Source: Seminibacterium arietis (GTDB lineage: Bacteria > Pseudomonadota > Gammaproteobacteria > Enterobacterales > Pasteurellaceae). Taken from it: a DNA stretch of 64,000 nucleotides. The position numbers and the translations under genes are program-made. Within the stretch, counting starts at the first letter, position 1; the number at the start of each line of letters is the position of its first letter. Below the pieces are notes generated by a model. That model was given only the letters and a program-made list of their open reading frames with translations. It ran no database searches and had not been told where the DNA came from. Below are positions 55,206-64,000 of the stretch, in pieces. Where the stretch lies: contig NZ_JBHTJN010000009.1 of the NCBI RefSeq assembly GCF_042675725.1, positions 1 to 64,000 on the forward strand, written 5' to 3'.

Positions 55206-55234
55206 AGCCTCACTATGCTGTGAGGCTTTTTTTG
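55206..55234 (+). terminator. rplU-rpmA terminator
   Basis: AGCCTCAC (55206-55213) pairs with GTGAGGCT (55220-55227), followed by T7. It lies just after the rpmA stop. Confidence 0.88.
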
Positions 55235-55299
55235 TGCATTTTGTTTAATAGATATGCTATTATCAATGCTATGTAAGTTGTGAGATCAAAGGAATAAAA

Positions 55300-56223
55300 A
55301 TGAAACAACAACCGCTGTTGGGCTTTTTTTTTGCATTGATTACTGCTATGGCATGGGGTTCTTTGTCAATAGCATTAAAACAAGTCCTAACCGCAATGAG
55401 TACACAAACAATCGTATGGTATCGCTTTACAATCGCTACTTTAATATTGTTTATTTTATTAGGACTAAGCAAAAAATTACCAAAATTATCGCAATTTAAT
55501 CGCTACTATATGGGATTGTTAGTATTCGGTGTAATAGGTATGGCATGTAATTTTGCCTTGTTCAATTATTCACTTAAATTTGTGGAACCTTCAGTGACAC
55601 AAATATTTTCTCATTTATCCTCTTTTGCTATGTTGCTATGTGGCGTAATTATTTTTAAAGAAAAATTAGGGATCCACCAAAAAATTGGCTTGTTGATCGT
55701 AATTTTGGGGTTATGCTTGTTCTTCAATGACAATATAGCTGATTTATTGACAGCGGGAAATTACTTGTTTGGTGTAATTTTAAGCATTGGTGCCGCACTA
55801 ATCTGGGTTGCTTACGGCTTAGCACAGAAATTAATGCTACGTCAATTCAGTTCACAACAAGTGCTATTATTAATGTATTTTTGGTGTGCAGTTGTGTTTA
55901 CTCCTGTAGCTGATTTTCCACAAATTCAAACTTTAAATGGATTAACATTAATTTGTTTCATTTATTGTTGTTGTAATACATTAATTGGTTATGGAGCTTA
56001 TGCAGAAGCACTTAATCGTTGGGAAGTTGCAAAAGTCAGTGTGGTAATTACCCTCGTACCATTATTTACAATTATATTCTCACACTTGGCTCATTTTATT
56101 CAACCGCACTTTTTTGCTAAACCGCAACTTAATATGATCAGTTACGTGGGAGCAATCATTGTTGTGTTAGGTGCTATTATATCTGCAATTGGACATAAGT
56201 TTATAAAGCATAAAAAGATTTAG
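55300..56223 (+). CDS. EamA-family (DMT superfamily) transporter
   Basis: A 307-residue inner-membrane protein with about ten membrane segments arranged as two EamA repeats (AMAWGSLSIALKQVL near 15 and GAALIWVAYGLAQKLM near 165). The family exports amino acids, nucleotides and other small metabolites; the substrate here is unknown. It lies between rpmA and obgE, as HI0878 does in H. influenzae, and 8 nt before obgE, so they are probably cotranscribed. Confidence 0.88.
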   Translation: MKQQPLLGFFFALITAMAWGSLSIALKQVLTAMSTQTIVWYRFTIATLILFILLGLSKKLPKLSQFNRYYMGLLVFGVIGMACNFALFNYSLKFVEPSVTQIFSHLSSFAMLLCGVIIFKEKLGIHQKIGLLIVILGLCLFFNDNIADLLTAGNYLFGVILSIGAALIWVAYGLAQKLMLRQFSSQQVLLLMYFWCAVVFTPVADFPQIQTLNGLTLICFIYCCCNTLIGYGAYAEALNRWEVAKVSVVITLVPLFTIIFSHLAHFIQPHFFAKPQLNMISYVGAIIVVLGAIISAIGHKFIKHKKI

Positions 56224-56231
56224 GAGATGAA

Positions 56232-57410
56232 ATGAAATTTATTGATGAAGCTTTAATCAGAGTTGAAGCAGGTGATGGTGGAAGCGGTTGTATAAGTTTT
56301 CGCCGTGAAAAATATATACCGAAAGGTGGACCTGATGGTGGTGATGGTGGCGATGGTGGTGATGTATATTTAGTTGCCGATGAAAACTTAAATACTTTAA
56401 TTGATTACCGTTTTGAAAAACTATTTACTGCAGAGCGAGGAGAAAATGGTCGAAGCTCAAATTGTACAGGACGACGTGGTAAAGATATTACATTACGAGT
56501 ACCTGTAGGAACAAGAGCAACAGATAATGATACTAAAGAAATTCTAGGAGATTTAACTAAACATGGTATGAAGATGTTGATTGCAAAAGGTGGCTATCAT
56601 GGTTTAGGTAATACTAGATTTAAATCCTCTGTAAATCGTGCTCCTCGTCAAAAAACGAATGGAACACCAGGTGAGAAGCGATATCTACAGTTAGAACTAA
56701 TGTTATTAGCCGATGTTGGAATGCTAGGCTTACCAAATGCGGGGAAATCAACATTTATTCGTGCTGTTTCAGCGGCAAAACCTAAAGTTGCAGATTATCC
56801 TTTTACTACTCTTGTCCCTAGTTTAGGCGTAGCGCACATTGACTCAAATCGAAGTTTTGTGTTAGCGGATATACCAGGTCTAATTGAAGGGGCTTCAGAA
56901 GGAGCTGGGCTAGGTATTCGTTTTTTAAAACATCTTGAGCGTTGTCGAGTTTTAATTCATTTAGTTGATATTTTTCCTATCGATCAAAGCGATCCAGCAG
57001 ATAATATTGCTATTATTGAAACAGAATTATTTAAGTATAGTGAAAATCTTGCTAATAAACCACGTTGGTTAGTTTTCAATAAAATTGATACTATGTCTGA
57101 TGAAGAAGCTCAACAAAGAGCATTAGAAATTGTTGAACGCTTAGGGTATGAAGGTCGTTATTATTTAATTTCAGCAGCAACTAATAAAAATGTTACTGCA
57201 CTTTGCCGTGATATTATGGATTTTATTGAGCAAAATCCACGTCAGGAAGAACAAGAAGCAGAAACAAAAACTGAGGAAATTAAGTTCAAATGGGATGATT
57301 ATCACTACCAGCAACTTTCTGAAAATGAATGTAATGAAGAAAAGGATGATGATTGGGAAGATTGGTCCGAAGAAGATGAGGAAGGTATAGAAATTATTTA
57401 TAAACCTTAG
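56232..57410 (+). CDS. obgE: GTPase ObgE/CgtA
   Basis: Ribosome-assembly and stress-linked GTPase, 392 residues. The Gly-rich Obg fold (GDGGSGCISFRREKYIPKGG onward) spans residues 1-160. The GTPase domain has G1 GLPNAGKST, G3 DIPGLIEGASEG and G4 NKID. The tail is strongly acidic (NEEKDDDWEDWSEEDEEG). Terminator follows. Gene position next to rplU-rpmA is the general gamma-proteobacterial one. Confidence 0.96.
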   Translation: MKFIDEALIRVEAGDGGSGCISFRREKYIPKGGPDGGDGGDGGDVYLVADENLNTLIDYRFEKLFTAERGENGRSSNCTGRRGKDITLRVPVGTRATDNDTKEILGDLTKHGMKMLIAKGGYHGLGNTRFKSSVNRAPRQKTNGTPGEKRYLQLELMLLADVGMLGLPNAGKSTFIRAVSAAKPKVADYPFTTLVPSLGVAHIDSNRSFVLADIPGLIEGASEGAGLGIRFLKHLERCRVLIHLVDIFPIDQSDPADNIAIIETELFKYSENLANKPRWLVFNKIDTMSDEEAQQRALEIVERLGYEGRYYLISAATNKNVTALCRDIMDFIEQNPRQEEQEAETKTEEIKFKWDDYHYQQLSENECNEEKDDDWEDWSEEDEEGIEIIYKP

Positions 57411-57422
57411 GTTGTAGCTTAA

Positions 57423-57453
57423 AAATGCTGATAACGACATATCAGCATTTTTT
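57423..57453 (+). terminator. obgE terminator
   Basis: AAATGCTGATA (57423-57433) pairs with TATCAGCATTT (57440-57450), loop of 6, followed by TTT. It also lies just beyond the recN stop on the other strand. Confidence 0.85.
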
Positions 57454-57467
57454 ATGGTATTACAAAA

Positions 57468-59144
57468 TCACGCAAGTTGACTTAACATTTCCTGTGCATT
57501 TGCAATAGCAGTATCTGTTATTTTACTTCCACCCAGTAACTTAGCTAGAGCGTCAACTCGCCGTTCTTGAGAAAGAGCGGTCATTTTAGTTGTAGTTTTT
57601 TCATTTTCAGTGTACTTTTCAACAATAAAATGATGTTCTCCGCAACAAGCTACTTGTGGTAAATGAGTTACACAGATTACTTGGCATTTTTTCCCTAATT
57701 TTCTCAATAAGTTACCTACGACACTTGCCGTGGCACCACTAATCCCTACATCAATTTCATCAAAAATCAAAGTAGGTATAGAAGATTTATCTGCTGTTAA
57801 TGATTGTAATGCTAATGCAATGCGAGATAGTTCTCCTCCTGAAGCGACTTTAACTAAAGGTTGATTTAGTTGTCCTAAATTTGCTTTTAACATGAAAGTA
57901 ATATTATCAATACCACTGGATGTTACTTTGTTTTGTTCTGATTCTAATATAATAGAAAACTCTGCATTTTCCATTGATAATTTTTTAATAGATTTACTAA
58001 CCGCTGATGAAAGCCGTTTTGCTCCTTGTTGGCGTCTATCGCTTAAAATCTGTGCTGTCTCTAACATTAAATGATAGGTTTGTTGCTCTTGTTCGATCAA
58101 TATATCTTCACTTTCAGAAAAATCTATTAACCTCTCAAGTTCCGATTTTAATGTTCTATGCAACTCAACTAATTCGCTTGCTTTAATATGATGTTTTCTC
58201 GCCAATTGTAATGCCTGACTCATTCGTTGTTCAATTTCAAACAATAATCCCGAATTTTGTTCTATGTTTGACGACAAAGATTGTATTTCTGAAGTAGCTT
58301 CTTGAATTTGAATTAAAGCCTCTTGTAGCATGCTTTGTACTTCTACGTATTTAGGATCAAGTTCACATAATTTATCAACATCTTGATTTGTTTTGTGCAG
58401 TAACGAAAATATACTAACATTTTCATCTTCACTCAGTAATCGCAAAGTAGATTGAGAAAGCTCGATCAATTCTTCACTATTAGATAAACGATGATATTCA
58501 CTTTCCAATTCATTGAATTCTCCTTCTTTCAGATCAAATAGATCCAATTCTTCAATTTGGTATTGCAATAATTGTTTTTTTGCCTCATTTTCTGCACATT
58601 TTTTTTGGAAATTAGCTACCTGTTGCTTTAACTTTACCCAAGCATAATAATCTTTATGCATTTTCTTTAGTATTAGATGATTTTCACAAAAATCATCTAA
58701 TAATTTAAGTTGATAGTCATTCTTTAAAAGCAACTGAGAAGTGTGTTGTCCATTTATTTGAATAAGATACTGTCCGATTTCTTTAAGTTGTGTTACTGAG
58801 ACAGGTATGCCATTAATAAATGCTTTTGAACGTCCATCTGAATTTATAACGCGACGTAAAATACAATTTTCAGGATTATCTTGATCTTGTAATTCTCGTT
58901 GTTCTAACCACTGGTAAGCTGAATTATATTTTTCAATCTGAAATGTTGCACAAACTTCTGTGCGTTCTTTTTCTTCTCTTAGCATACTGATGTCTGCTCG
59001 CTGTCCAAGACATAGGTTCAAGGCATCAATAGCAATTGACTTCCCCGCTCCAGTTTCACCAGTAATAACCGTCATTCCTTGAGAAAACTCAATATTTAAA
59101 CGATGAACAAGCACAAAATTATTAATTCTCAGCTGCTGTAGCAT
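57468..59144 (-). CDS. recN: DNA repair protein RecN
   Basis: SMC-like ATPase for double-strand-break repair, 558 residues. Walker A GETGAGKS is near residue 33; a long coiled coil fills the middle; and the C-terminal half has the signature KVASGGELSRIALALQ and Walker B TLIFDEIDVGISG. I chose the ATG at 59144 (MLQQLRINNF), as in other RecN proteins. It has its own LexA-controlled promoter immediately after nadK. Confidence 0.95.
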   Translation of the reverse strand: MLQQLRINNFVLVHRLNIEFSQGMTVITGETGAGKSIAIDALNLCLGQRADISMLREEKERTEVCATFQIEKYNSAYQWLEQRELQDQDNPENCILRRVINSDGRSKAFINGIPVSVTQLKEIGQYLIQINGQHTSQLLLKNDYQLKLLDDFCENHLILKKMHKDYYAWVKLKQQVANFQKKCAENEAKKQLLQYQIEELDLFDLKEGEFNELESEYHRLSNSEELIELSQSTLRLLSEDENVSIFSLLHKTNQDVDKLCELDPKYVEVQSMLQEALIQIQEATSEIQSLSSNIEQNSGLLFEIEQRMSQALQLARKHHIKASELVELHRTLKSELERLIDFSESEDILIEQEQQTYHLMLETAQILSDRRQQGAKRLSSAVSKSIKKLSMENAEFSIILESEQNKVTSSGIDNITFMLKANLGQLNQPLVKVASGGELSRIALALQSLTADKSSIPTLIFDEIDVGISGATASVVGNLLRKLGKKCQVICVTHLPQVACCGEHHFIVEKYTENEKTTTKMTALSQERRVDALAKLLGGSKITDTAIANAQEMLSQLA

Positions 59145-59173
59145 AATAAAACCCAATAAATTGTATATGTATT

Positions 59174-59202
59174 AGTATACACCTGTTTTTATATACAGTA
59201 AA
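59174..59202 (-). promoter_or_regulatory. recN promoter with LexA (SOS) box
   Basis: On the minus strand, -35 TTTACT (59197-59202) and -10 TATACT (59174-59179) are 17 bp apart. CTGTTTTTATATACAG (59183-59198) lies in the spacer and matches the SOS box CTG-N10-CAG with an AT-rich centre. Occupation by LexA would block the promoter, so recN should be DNA-damage induced. Confidence 0.85.
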
Positions 59203-59216
59203 GTTTTTATCGGGAT

Positions 59217-60134
59217 TTATGAACAATTTCTTAACCAACCTAATTTTGCACTTAATACATTATAGTAATTATAATTTTTTAAATGAAGCAAACGTAATCT
59301 ATGCTTACTTTTATAAACGTGAACTATATCATCGGGAGTAAAAGTAAGAGTAACTTGACTATCACATCCAACCTCTAATTGAGAAGTATTATATTCAGCA
59401 AAACGAATTGAAATTTTACTATCACCATCAATCACTAATGGACGAGAAGAAAGTGTGTGTGGGAACATTGGAACTAAAGTAACTGCATTTAACTGAGGGG
59501 TAAGAATAGCACCACCAGCAGAAAGTGAATAAGCGGTTGATCCTGTGGGAGTAGAAATAATCAGACCATCTGAACTTTGAGAAAAAGCAAATTTATCATC
59601 AATATAAACATGAAAGTCAATCATATGAGCTACTTTAGTTGAGTGAATAATAGCTTCATTTACTGCATTACTACAAGTAATAATCTGACCATCACGCTCA
59701 ACAGAAGCTTCTAATAAAAACCGCTCTTCTACAAAGAAATCACCATCTTCTAAGCAAGATTCAAGCTGAGCATAAGCATTTTTAGGATCAATGTCAGTTA
59801 AAAAACCTAAATGACCACGGTTAATACCAATCAGTGCTATATCATATTTTGCTAAAGCCCTAGCTCTACCTAACATATTTCCATCGCCACCAATCACTAT
59901 TGCCAACTGAGCTAAATGCCCAATTTCATCAAGATCAGCAAGATAGTGACGAGGGAGTTCTAATTTTTCGCCTATTTCTGTCTCAACTAAAACTTCATAG
60001 CCATGTTCAAGAAGCCATTGAAAAATGTTTTTATGCATTTGCAGATTAACATCATTTCTCGGCTTGCCAACTAACCCTATAGTATGGAAAGAAGAGTGTA
60101 ATATATTACTATCAATTAAATTATGGCTGGACAT
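59217..60134 (-). CDS. nadK: NAD kinase NadK
   Basis: Phosphorylates NAD+ to NADP+, 305 residues. The family motif GGDGNMLGRAR lies near residue 80, and SPTGSTAYSLSAGG, which holds the substrate site, lies near 193. It is directly upstream of recN and divergent from grpE, matching E. coli and H. influenzae. Confidence 0.96.
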   Translation of the reverse strand: MSSHNLIDSNILHSSFHTIGLVGKPRNDVNLQMHKNIFQWLLEHGYEVLVETEIGEKLELPRHYLADLDEIGHLAQLAIVIGGDGNMLGRARALAKYDIALIGINRGHLGFLTDIDPKNAYAQLESCLEDGDFFVEERFLLEASVERDGQIITCSNAVNEAIIHSTKVAHMIDFHVYIDDKFAFSQSSDGLIISTPTGSTAYSLSAGGAILTPQLNAVTLVPMFPHTLSSRPLVIDGDSKISIRFAEYNTSQLEVGCDSQVTLTFTPDDIVHVYKSKHRLRLLHLKNYNYYNVLSAKLGWLRNCS

Positions 60135-60289
60135 ATTTATTTCGTTAGTATAAAACCGCCTCTATTGAATTTAAAAATAAAATAACCATATTAGAAATGG
60201 TGTTATCTTTTATAGTATAGCAGCAAATATATTAATTTTTCTAATTTTTGTTACAATAGGTAAAATCTTTTAATTAAACGGAGTAAAAC

Positions 60290-60877
60290 ATGTCAGAAGA
60301 TCAGAAAGTCGAAAATACAACAGTAGAAACTGAAACTGAATCACAACTACAATCAGAGATCGAAAAAACTATAGAAAAAGACGATAATACGAATGAATTA
60401 AAAGAAGCTATAGATCGTATACAAGAGCTTGAAAATCAGCTAACAGAGACAGTGAAAAAAGAACAAGATATTTTGTTAAGAACTCGTGCTGAAATTGATA
60501 ATATTCGTCGTCGAGCTGAACAAGATGTGGAAAAAGCACATAAATTTGCTTTAGAAAAATTTTCTAAAGACTTGTTAGAGACTATTGACAATTTAGAACG
60601 AGCGATCTCAACGCCTGCAAATAAGGAAGATGAAACTGTAAAAGCATTAATTGATGGAGTTGATTTAACGCTAAAAGGTTTATTGGCAACAGTTGCGAGA
60701 TTCGGTATTGAATCTGTAGGTGAAATTGGGGAGAGCTTTAATCCAGATTTACATCAAGCAATTTCCATGCAACCTACTGAAGGATTTGAAAGCAATCAAA
60801 TTACTACTGTATTACAAAAGGGCTATTTATTGAATGGCCGAGTAATTCGCCCTGCAATGGTGATGGTTGCAGCTTAA
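60290..60877 (+). CDS. grpE: DnaK nucleotide exchange factor GrpE
   Basis: Cochaperone that drives ADP release from DnaK, 195 residues. A long N-terminal acidic coiled coil leads to the beta domain with GEIGESFNPDLHQAI and the C-terminal QKGYLLNGRVIRPAMVMVA. Heat-shock control would be expected, but I could not see a clear sigma-32 promoter. Divergent from nadK. Confidence 0.96.
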   Translation: MSEDQKVENTTVETETESQLQSEIEKTIEKDDNTNELKEAIDRIQELENQLTETVKKEQDILLRTRAEIDNIRRRAEQDVEKAHKFALEKFSKDLLETIDNLERAISTPANKEDETVKALIDGVDLTLKGLLATVARFGIESVGEIGESFNPDLHQAISMQPTEGFESNQITTVLQKGYLLNGRVIRPAMVMVAA

Positions 60878-60889
60878 ACCAACTCAGAT

Positions 60890-60917
60890 AAAAATAGGTG
60901 GATCTCCACCTATTTTT
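60890..60917. terminator. Bidirectional terminator between grpE and purM
   Basis: A 13-bp perfect stem (60890-60902 with 60905-60917) of AAAAATAGGTGGA type with a 2-nt centre and A/T tracts at both ends. The two convergent genes share it. Confidence 0.85.
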
Positions 60918-60964
60918 GACAAAAACGAATATGCTGCTATATCTATAATAATTTCAATTTGTTA

Positions 60965-62002
60965 TTAATAAATTACAACTTGATCTTCACCCTCTTGAGC
61001 ATGCTCAATATGTCCTATCTGCCATACTTCTTCCCCAGCTTGACGTAATAAACCAATTGCTGTTTCTACATCTTCTTGCGGTAGTGCTATCACCATGCCA
61101 ACACCACAATTAAAAGTGCGGTACATTTCATGCTGTGTTATGTTACCTTTTTCTTGTAACCAACGAAAAATTGGTTGCCATGTCCAGCTTTGTTCTTTAA
61201 TCACCGCTTTGAGGGAATGAGGTAACACACGTGGAATATTTTCCCAAAAACCACCGCCTGTCAAATGAACAATTCCATGCACATCAGCATGTTTAATTAA
61301 TTGCAACACGGATTTAACATAAATTTTAGTTGGGGCAAGTACTTGTTCAACAAAGGGTTTTCCTTCTAATTGCATGAGAGAAGGATCAATTCCTGTAATC
61401 TCAATTACTTTGCGTATCAGAGAATAGCCATTTGAATGAGGACCACTCGAACCCAATGCTATCAAGGCATCTCCTGCTTTAATCTTTGAACCATCAATAA
61501 TTTCTGATCTTTCAACTACACCAACACAGAATCCAGCTAGGTCATAATCGCCTAAGTGATACATACCTGGCATTTCTGCTGTTTCGCCGCCAACCAGAGC
61601 ACAGCCTGCTTGTTCGCAACCATCAGCAATGCCTTTAATGACACTCGCCGCTACATCAACGTTTAATTTTCCAGTCGCATAATAATCAAGGAAAAATAAA
61701 GGCTCTGCACCTTGTACAATAAGATCATTTACACACATTGCCACTAAATCTATACCAATAGTGTCATGTTTATTCAAGTCAATAGCAAGACGTAACTTGG
61801 TGCCAACTCCATCTGTACCAGATACTAAAATAGGTTCTTTATATTTATTCGGCAACGCACATAACGCCCCAAACCCTCCTAAATTACCAATTACTTCAGG
61901 ACGATTGGTTCTTTTTACATCAGGTTTGATTCTTTCTACTAACTGATTACCAGCATTGATGTCCACGCCAGCATCTTTATAACTTAATGATTGTTTACTC
62001 AC
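60965..62002 (-). CDS. purM: Phosphoribosylformylglycinamidine cyclo-ligase PurM
   Basis: AIR synthetase of purine synthesis, 345 residues. Motifs: SYKDAGVDINAGNQLV at the N-terminus, SGTDGVGTKLRLA, and ALVGGETAEMPGMY near 140. It has a PurR box upstream and stands alone; the usual neighbour purN is not in the window. Confidence 0.96.
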   Translation of the reverse strand: MSKQSLSYKDAGVDINAGNQLVERIKPDVKRTNRPEVIGNLGGFGALCALPNKYKEPILVSGTDGVGTKLRLAIDLNKHDTIGIDLVAMCVNDLIVQGAEPLFFLDYYATGKLNVDVAASVIKGIADGCEQAGCALVGGETAEMPGMYHLGDYDLAGFCVGVVERSEIIDGSKIKAGDALIALGSSGPHSNGYSLIRKVIEITGIDPSLMQLEGKPFVEQVLAPTKIYVKSVLQLIKHADVHGIVHLTGGGFWENIPRVLPHSLKAVIKEQSWTWQPIFRWLQEKGNITQHEMYRTFNCGVGMVIALPQEDVETAIGLLRQAGEEVWQIGHIEHAQEGEDQVVIY

Positions 62003-62051
62003 CTTTCTTCCTATTTTCTGACAACATTCAATTTCGACATTATACCACTCA

Positions 62052-62067
62052 AAGCAAACGTTTGCGA
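62052..62067. promoter_or_regulatory. PurR operator upstream of purM
   Basis: AAGCAAACGTTTGCGA contains the perfect palindrome GCAAACGTTTGC of the PurR consensus ACGCAAACGTTTGCGT, and lies 50 bp before the purM start. Confidence 0.85.
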
Positions 62068-62141
62068 TTATTTTAACTGTCTATTATTTCTAGTTTGATT
62101 ATCTTTAACGATATAGAACGAACAGCGATTAAATCGTTCAA

Positions 62142-62864
62142 TTATTTCAGTAAATGTTTTCTCATTTTAATATTGATCATTTCCACTATAACAGAGAATA
62201 CCATAGCAAAATAAATATACCCTTTAGGGATATGCATATCCATTCCTTCTCCCATTAAAGCAACCCCTACTAAAATTAAAAAAGATAATGCTAACACCTT
62301 AAGAGTTGGATGACTTTCAACAAAATCTCCTATAGGTTTTGCTGCCAACATCATAATTAATACAGCAATAATAATAGCAATGACCATTACAGGAACATGA
62401 CTTGCCATTCCCACAGCAGTAATGACAGAATCCAACGAAAATACAATATCAAGCAAACCTATTTGCACAAGGACGCTGACAAAACTTACTCTTTTCTTTT
62501 CGATTTCTTTTCCATTTTCAGTAAACTCTGGTTGCATCGCATGATGAATTTCATGTGTACTTTTAGCGACTAAAAACAGCCCCCCTACTAATAAAATAAT
62601 ATCACGACCAGATATTTCTTGATTAAAGACTGTGAACAGTGGCTCAGTTAACTTCATCATCCATGCCAATGAAATTAATAATAAAATTCGCATTACCATT
62701 GCCAAGCTTAGCCCGATAATTATCCCTGGTTGACGTTGTGCGGTAGGCAAACGAGATACTAATATACTAATCAATATAATATTATCTATACCTAATACAA
62801 TTTCCAAAGCGGTCAGCGTCAACAACGCCACCCACGCTTCAGGATTCATAATCCATTCAAACAT
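62142..62864 (-). CDS. TerC-family membrane protein (YgdQ-like)
   Basis: A 240-residue inner-membrane protein with about seven membrane segments. It has TerC family motifs LEIVLGIDNIILISI near residue 20 and DIVFSLDSVITAVGM near 140, each with acidic residues inside membrane helices. TerC proteins have been linked to manganese or calcium export and to tellurite resistance; the function here is not known. It follows mutH by 67 bp, the same linkage as mutH-ygdQ in E. coli. Confidence 0.87.
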   Translation of the reverse strand: MFEWIMNPEAWVALLTLTALEIVLGIDNIILISILVSRLPTAQRQPGIIIGLSLAMVMRILLLISLAWMMKLTEPLFTVFNQEISGRDIILLVGGLFLVAKSTHEIHHAMQPEFTENGKEIEKKRVSFVSVLVQIGLLDIVFSLDSVITAVGMASHVPVMVIAIIIAVLIMMLAAKPIGDFVESHPTLKVLALSFLILVGVALMGEGMDMHIPKGYIYFAMVFSVIVEMINIKMRKHLLK

Positions 62865-62931
62865 AATTTATTTCCTATTAAATAACTGTAATGAAAATAT
62901 TATCTAGTTATGTAGTAAATTAAAAGAGAAA

Positions 62932-63597
62932 TCAGCCATTTTGCATAAATTGTTGCAAAATTTCGCTGGTAAATTGCTTTCGCAAATAAAACCCCAAAGG
63001 CAATGTGTTGATAATTTGACCATTTTTATCAATTCCTTTTGTTAAAGAACGGCTATTTGCTCCTTTAGGACGCAATTGTAGCACTTCACCTAAGTGTGCA
63101 TTAATTTCCTCAATTTTACCTAACACAATGTAGTCCATTAATTCTTCCCAATCTAATCGCAAGCGTTGCTCTTGATCAGCACTTGGCTGCCATAATATTG
63201 GGCAACCGATTCTTCGTTCAGCTAAAGGAATTTGTCGCATACCCTCTACAGGAATCCAAAGCACTTTTGCTAATTTGTGTCTAACATGAGAATTTTCCCA
63301 AATAATACCACTATTTTGAGTAAGCGGAGCAAGACTGACAAATGTAGTTTCTAGAGGATAACCTTTTGAATTAATAGGAATCGTTTTTAGTTCTATTCCT
63401 AAATGATTGAAATCTTGTTCTGCCTTACTTCCCGCAGTAGCTCCTAATACTGTTTCAATCAACATTCCAACCCACCCCTTATCTCGTTTTAAGTTGGGAG
63501 GAATTGCGATATGCCATTGACTGGCTAATTCACTTAACGTCAGCCCTGCGATAGACTCAGCCCTTGCTAACAGTTCTTGTTCATTTTTAGGTCTCAT
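62932..63597 (-). CDS. mutH: DNA mismatch repair endonuclease MutH
   Basis: Nicks the unmethylated strand at hemimethylated GATC during mismatch repair, 221 residues. The active-site D-X(n)-E-X-K is visible in DFNHLGIELKT near residue 70. The ATG overlaps the ogt stop by 4 nt (ATGA), and the shared region lies beside an uptake signal. Its presence implies that Dam methylation occurs in this organism. Confidence 0.95.
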   Translation of the reverse strand: MRPKNEQELLARAESIAGLTLSELASQWHIAIPPNLKRDKGWVGMLIETVLGATAGSKAEQDFNHLGIELKTIPINSKGYPLETTFVSLAPLTQNSGIIWENSHVRHKLAKVLWIPVEGMRQIPLAERRIGCPILWQPSADQEQRLRLDWEELMDYIVLGKIEEINAHLGEVLQLRPKGANSRSLTKGIDKNGQIINTLPLGFYLRKQFTSEILQQFMQNG

Positions 63598-64000
63598 AAA
63601 GTGCGGTTAAATTTTATATTTTTTAATGATTTAGGTTTAACAAATTCTACTCTTTTATCAAGGTAAAATATATGCTCAAGATCTAATAGTTGCCTTTTAA
63701 TAGTCAATCCACCGCCAAATCCCGTTAATGAGCAGTCCTTACCCAATACTCGATGACAAGGAATAATAATGCTAATAGGGTTTCTGCCTACCGCTCCACC
63801 CACTGCTTGAAATGCTTTAGGATACCCAATATCCACTGCTAATTTACTATAACTGAAACTCTGTCCATAAGGGATTTTCAATAATGCTTGCCAAACTCGG
63901 TGCTGAAAATTTGTCCCATAAGGATTCAATGGAACACCTGAAAAAGTTTCTTTCTCGCCATCAAAATAGCGTTTTAACATCGTTTTCACTTGTAAAAAGA
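63594..64000 (-). CDS. ogt: Methylated-DNA-protein-cysteine methyltransferase Ogt, 5' end cut by the window
   Basis: Suicide repair protein removing O6-alkyl groups from guanine. The C-terminal domain is complete: FQHRVWQALLKIPYGQSFSYSKLA and the active-site IIIPCHRVLG. The N-terminal domain is missing because the frame stays open to the right edge of the window. The visible GTG at 63989 is probably internal. The stop overlaps mutH (ATGA), and part of an uptake signal encodes the last residues. Confidence 0.9.
   Translation of the reverse strand, partial: FLQVKTMLKRYFDGEKETFSGVPLNPYGTNFQHRVWQALLKIPYGQSFSYSKLAVDIGYPKAFQAVGGAVGRNPISIIIPCHRVLGKDCSLTGFGGGLTIKRQLLDLEHIFYLDKRVEFVKPKSLKNIKFNRTL

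Noticed and set aside
57171..57440. 89-codon minus-strand hydrophobic frame over the end of obgE
   Set aside because: It is the complement of the acidic ObgE tail, which gives Phe/Ile-rich antisense sequence by base composition alone.
1..64000. Prophage, insertion sequence, CRISPR array, integrative element, toxin-antitoxin or defence locus
   Set aside because: No transposase, integrase, phage structural gene, regularly spaced repeats or defence-type domains were found in the listed proteins or gaps.

Overview
This window is a piece of chromosome from a member of the Pasteurellaceae. The clearest evidence is the Haemophilus-type DNA uptake signal (core AAGTGCGGT or its complement), present in about 45 intact copies counted by eye on both strands. 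It often occurs as inverted pairs that also serve as transcription terminators. The DNA is AT-rich, and gene content and local order follow Haemophilus and its relatives (artPIQM, cydABX, aroQ-accBC-panF-prmA-dusB-fis, rppH-lgt-thyA, obgE and rplU-rpmA with ispB divergent, nadK-recN facing grpE). The genus is not certain: the catalase and the tri-heme quinol peroxidase resemble Aggregatibacter-like species at least as much as H. influenzae.

Layout. 1-300: promoter and boxB/boxA/boxC leader of an rRNA operon running left out of the window. 301-2255: an LTA-synthase-like membrane sulfatase broken by a one-base frameshift. 2.4-5.4 kb: arginine ABC transporter. 5.5-8.5 kb: ftsP-plsC, with lpxH divergent. 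8.5-11.9 kb: cytochrome bd operon cydABX-ybgE (ybgE also frameshifted). 12.0-15.8 kb: a small exported protein, then dat-ddc for 1,3-diaminopropane synthesis behind a long structured leader. 15.9-20.6 kb: rpoH, tadA, rppH-tauE-like-lgt-thyA. 20.7-24.7 kb: purL. 25-31.6 kb: aroQ-accB-accC-yhdT-panF-prmA-dusB-fis. 31.8-33.8 kb: menB, an unlisted 46-codon gene and menC. 33.9-38.2 kb: brnQ-tex, with greB divergent. 38.3-42.1 kb: adhE and yafJ. 42.4-45.9 kb: dnaE. 46-51.3 kb: tri-heme quinol peroxidase, L-lactate dehydrogenase, catalase and a CPBP-family membrane protein. 51.4-54.4 kb: HI0933-like flavoprotein, queH, ispB. 54.5-57.4 kb: rplU, rpmA, EamA transporter, obgE. 57.5-62 kb: recN, nadK, grpE, purM. 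62.1-64 kb: terC-like, mutH and the 3' part of ogt, cut by the right edge.

How it fits together. Most of the window is housekeeping. Candidate operators tie several operons to global regulators: FNR (cydA region, adhE, quinol peroxidase), CRP (cydA region), PurR (purL, purM), LexA (recN), ArgR (artPIQM) and a weak Fur-like site (lldD). The most coherent accessory theme is 46-50.4 kb. There L-lactate oxidation feeds quinol, a quinol peroxidase spends quinol on H2O2, and catalase removes H2O2 directly, a combination suited to life beside lactate- and peroxide-producing streptococci. No prophage, insertion sequence, CRISPR array, tRNA gene or defence island was seen. I did not find a convincing undescribed multi-gene system. 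The best candidates for new biology are the dat-ddc leader RNA, the small menC-coupled membrane protein, and the two one-base poly-T frameshifts.
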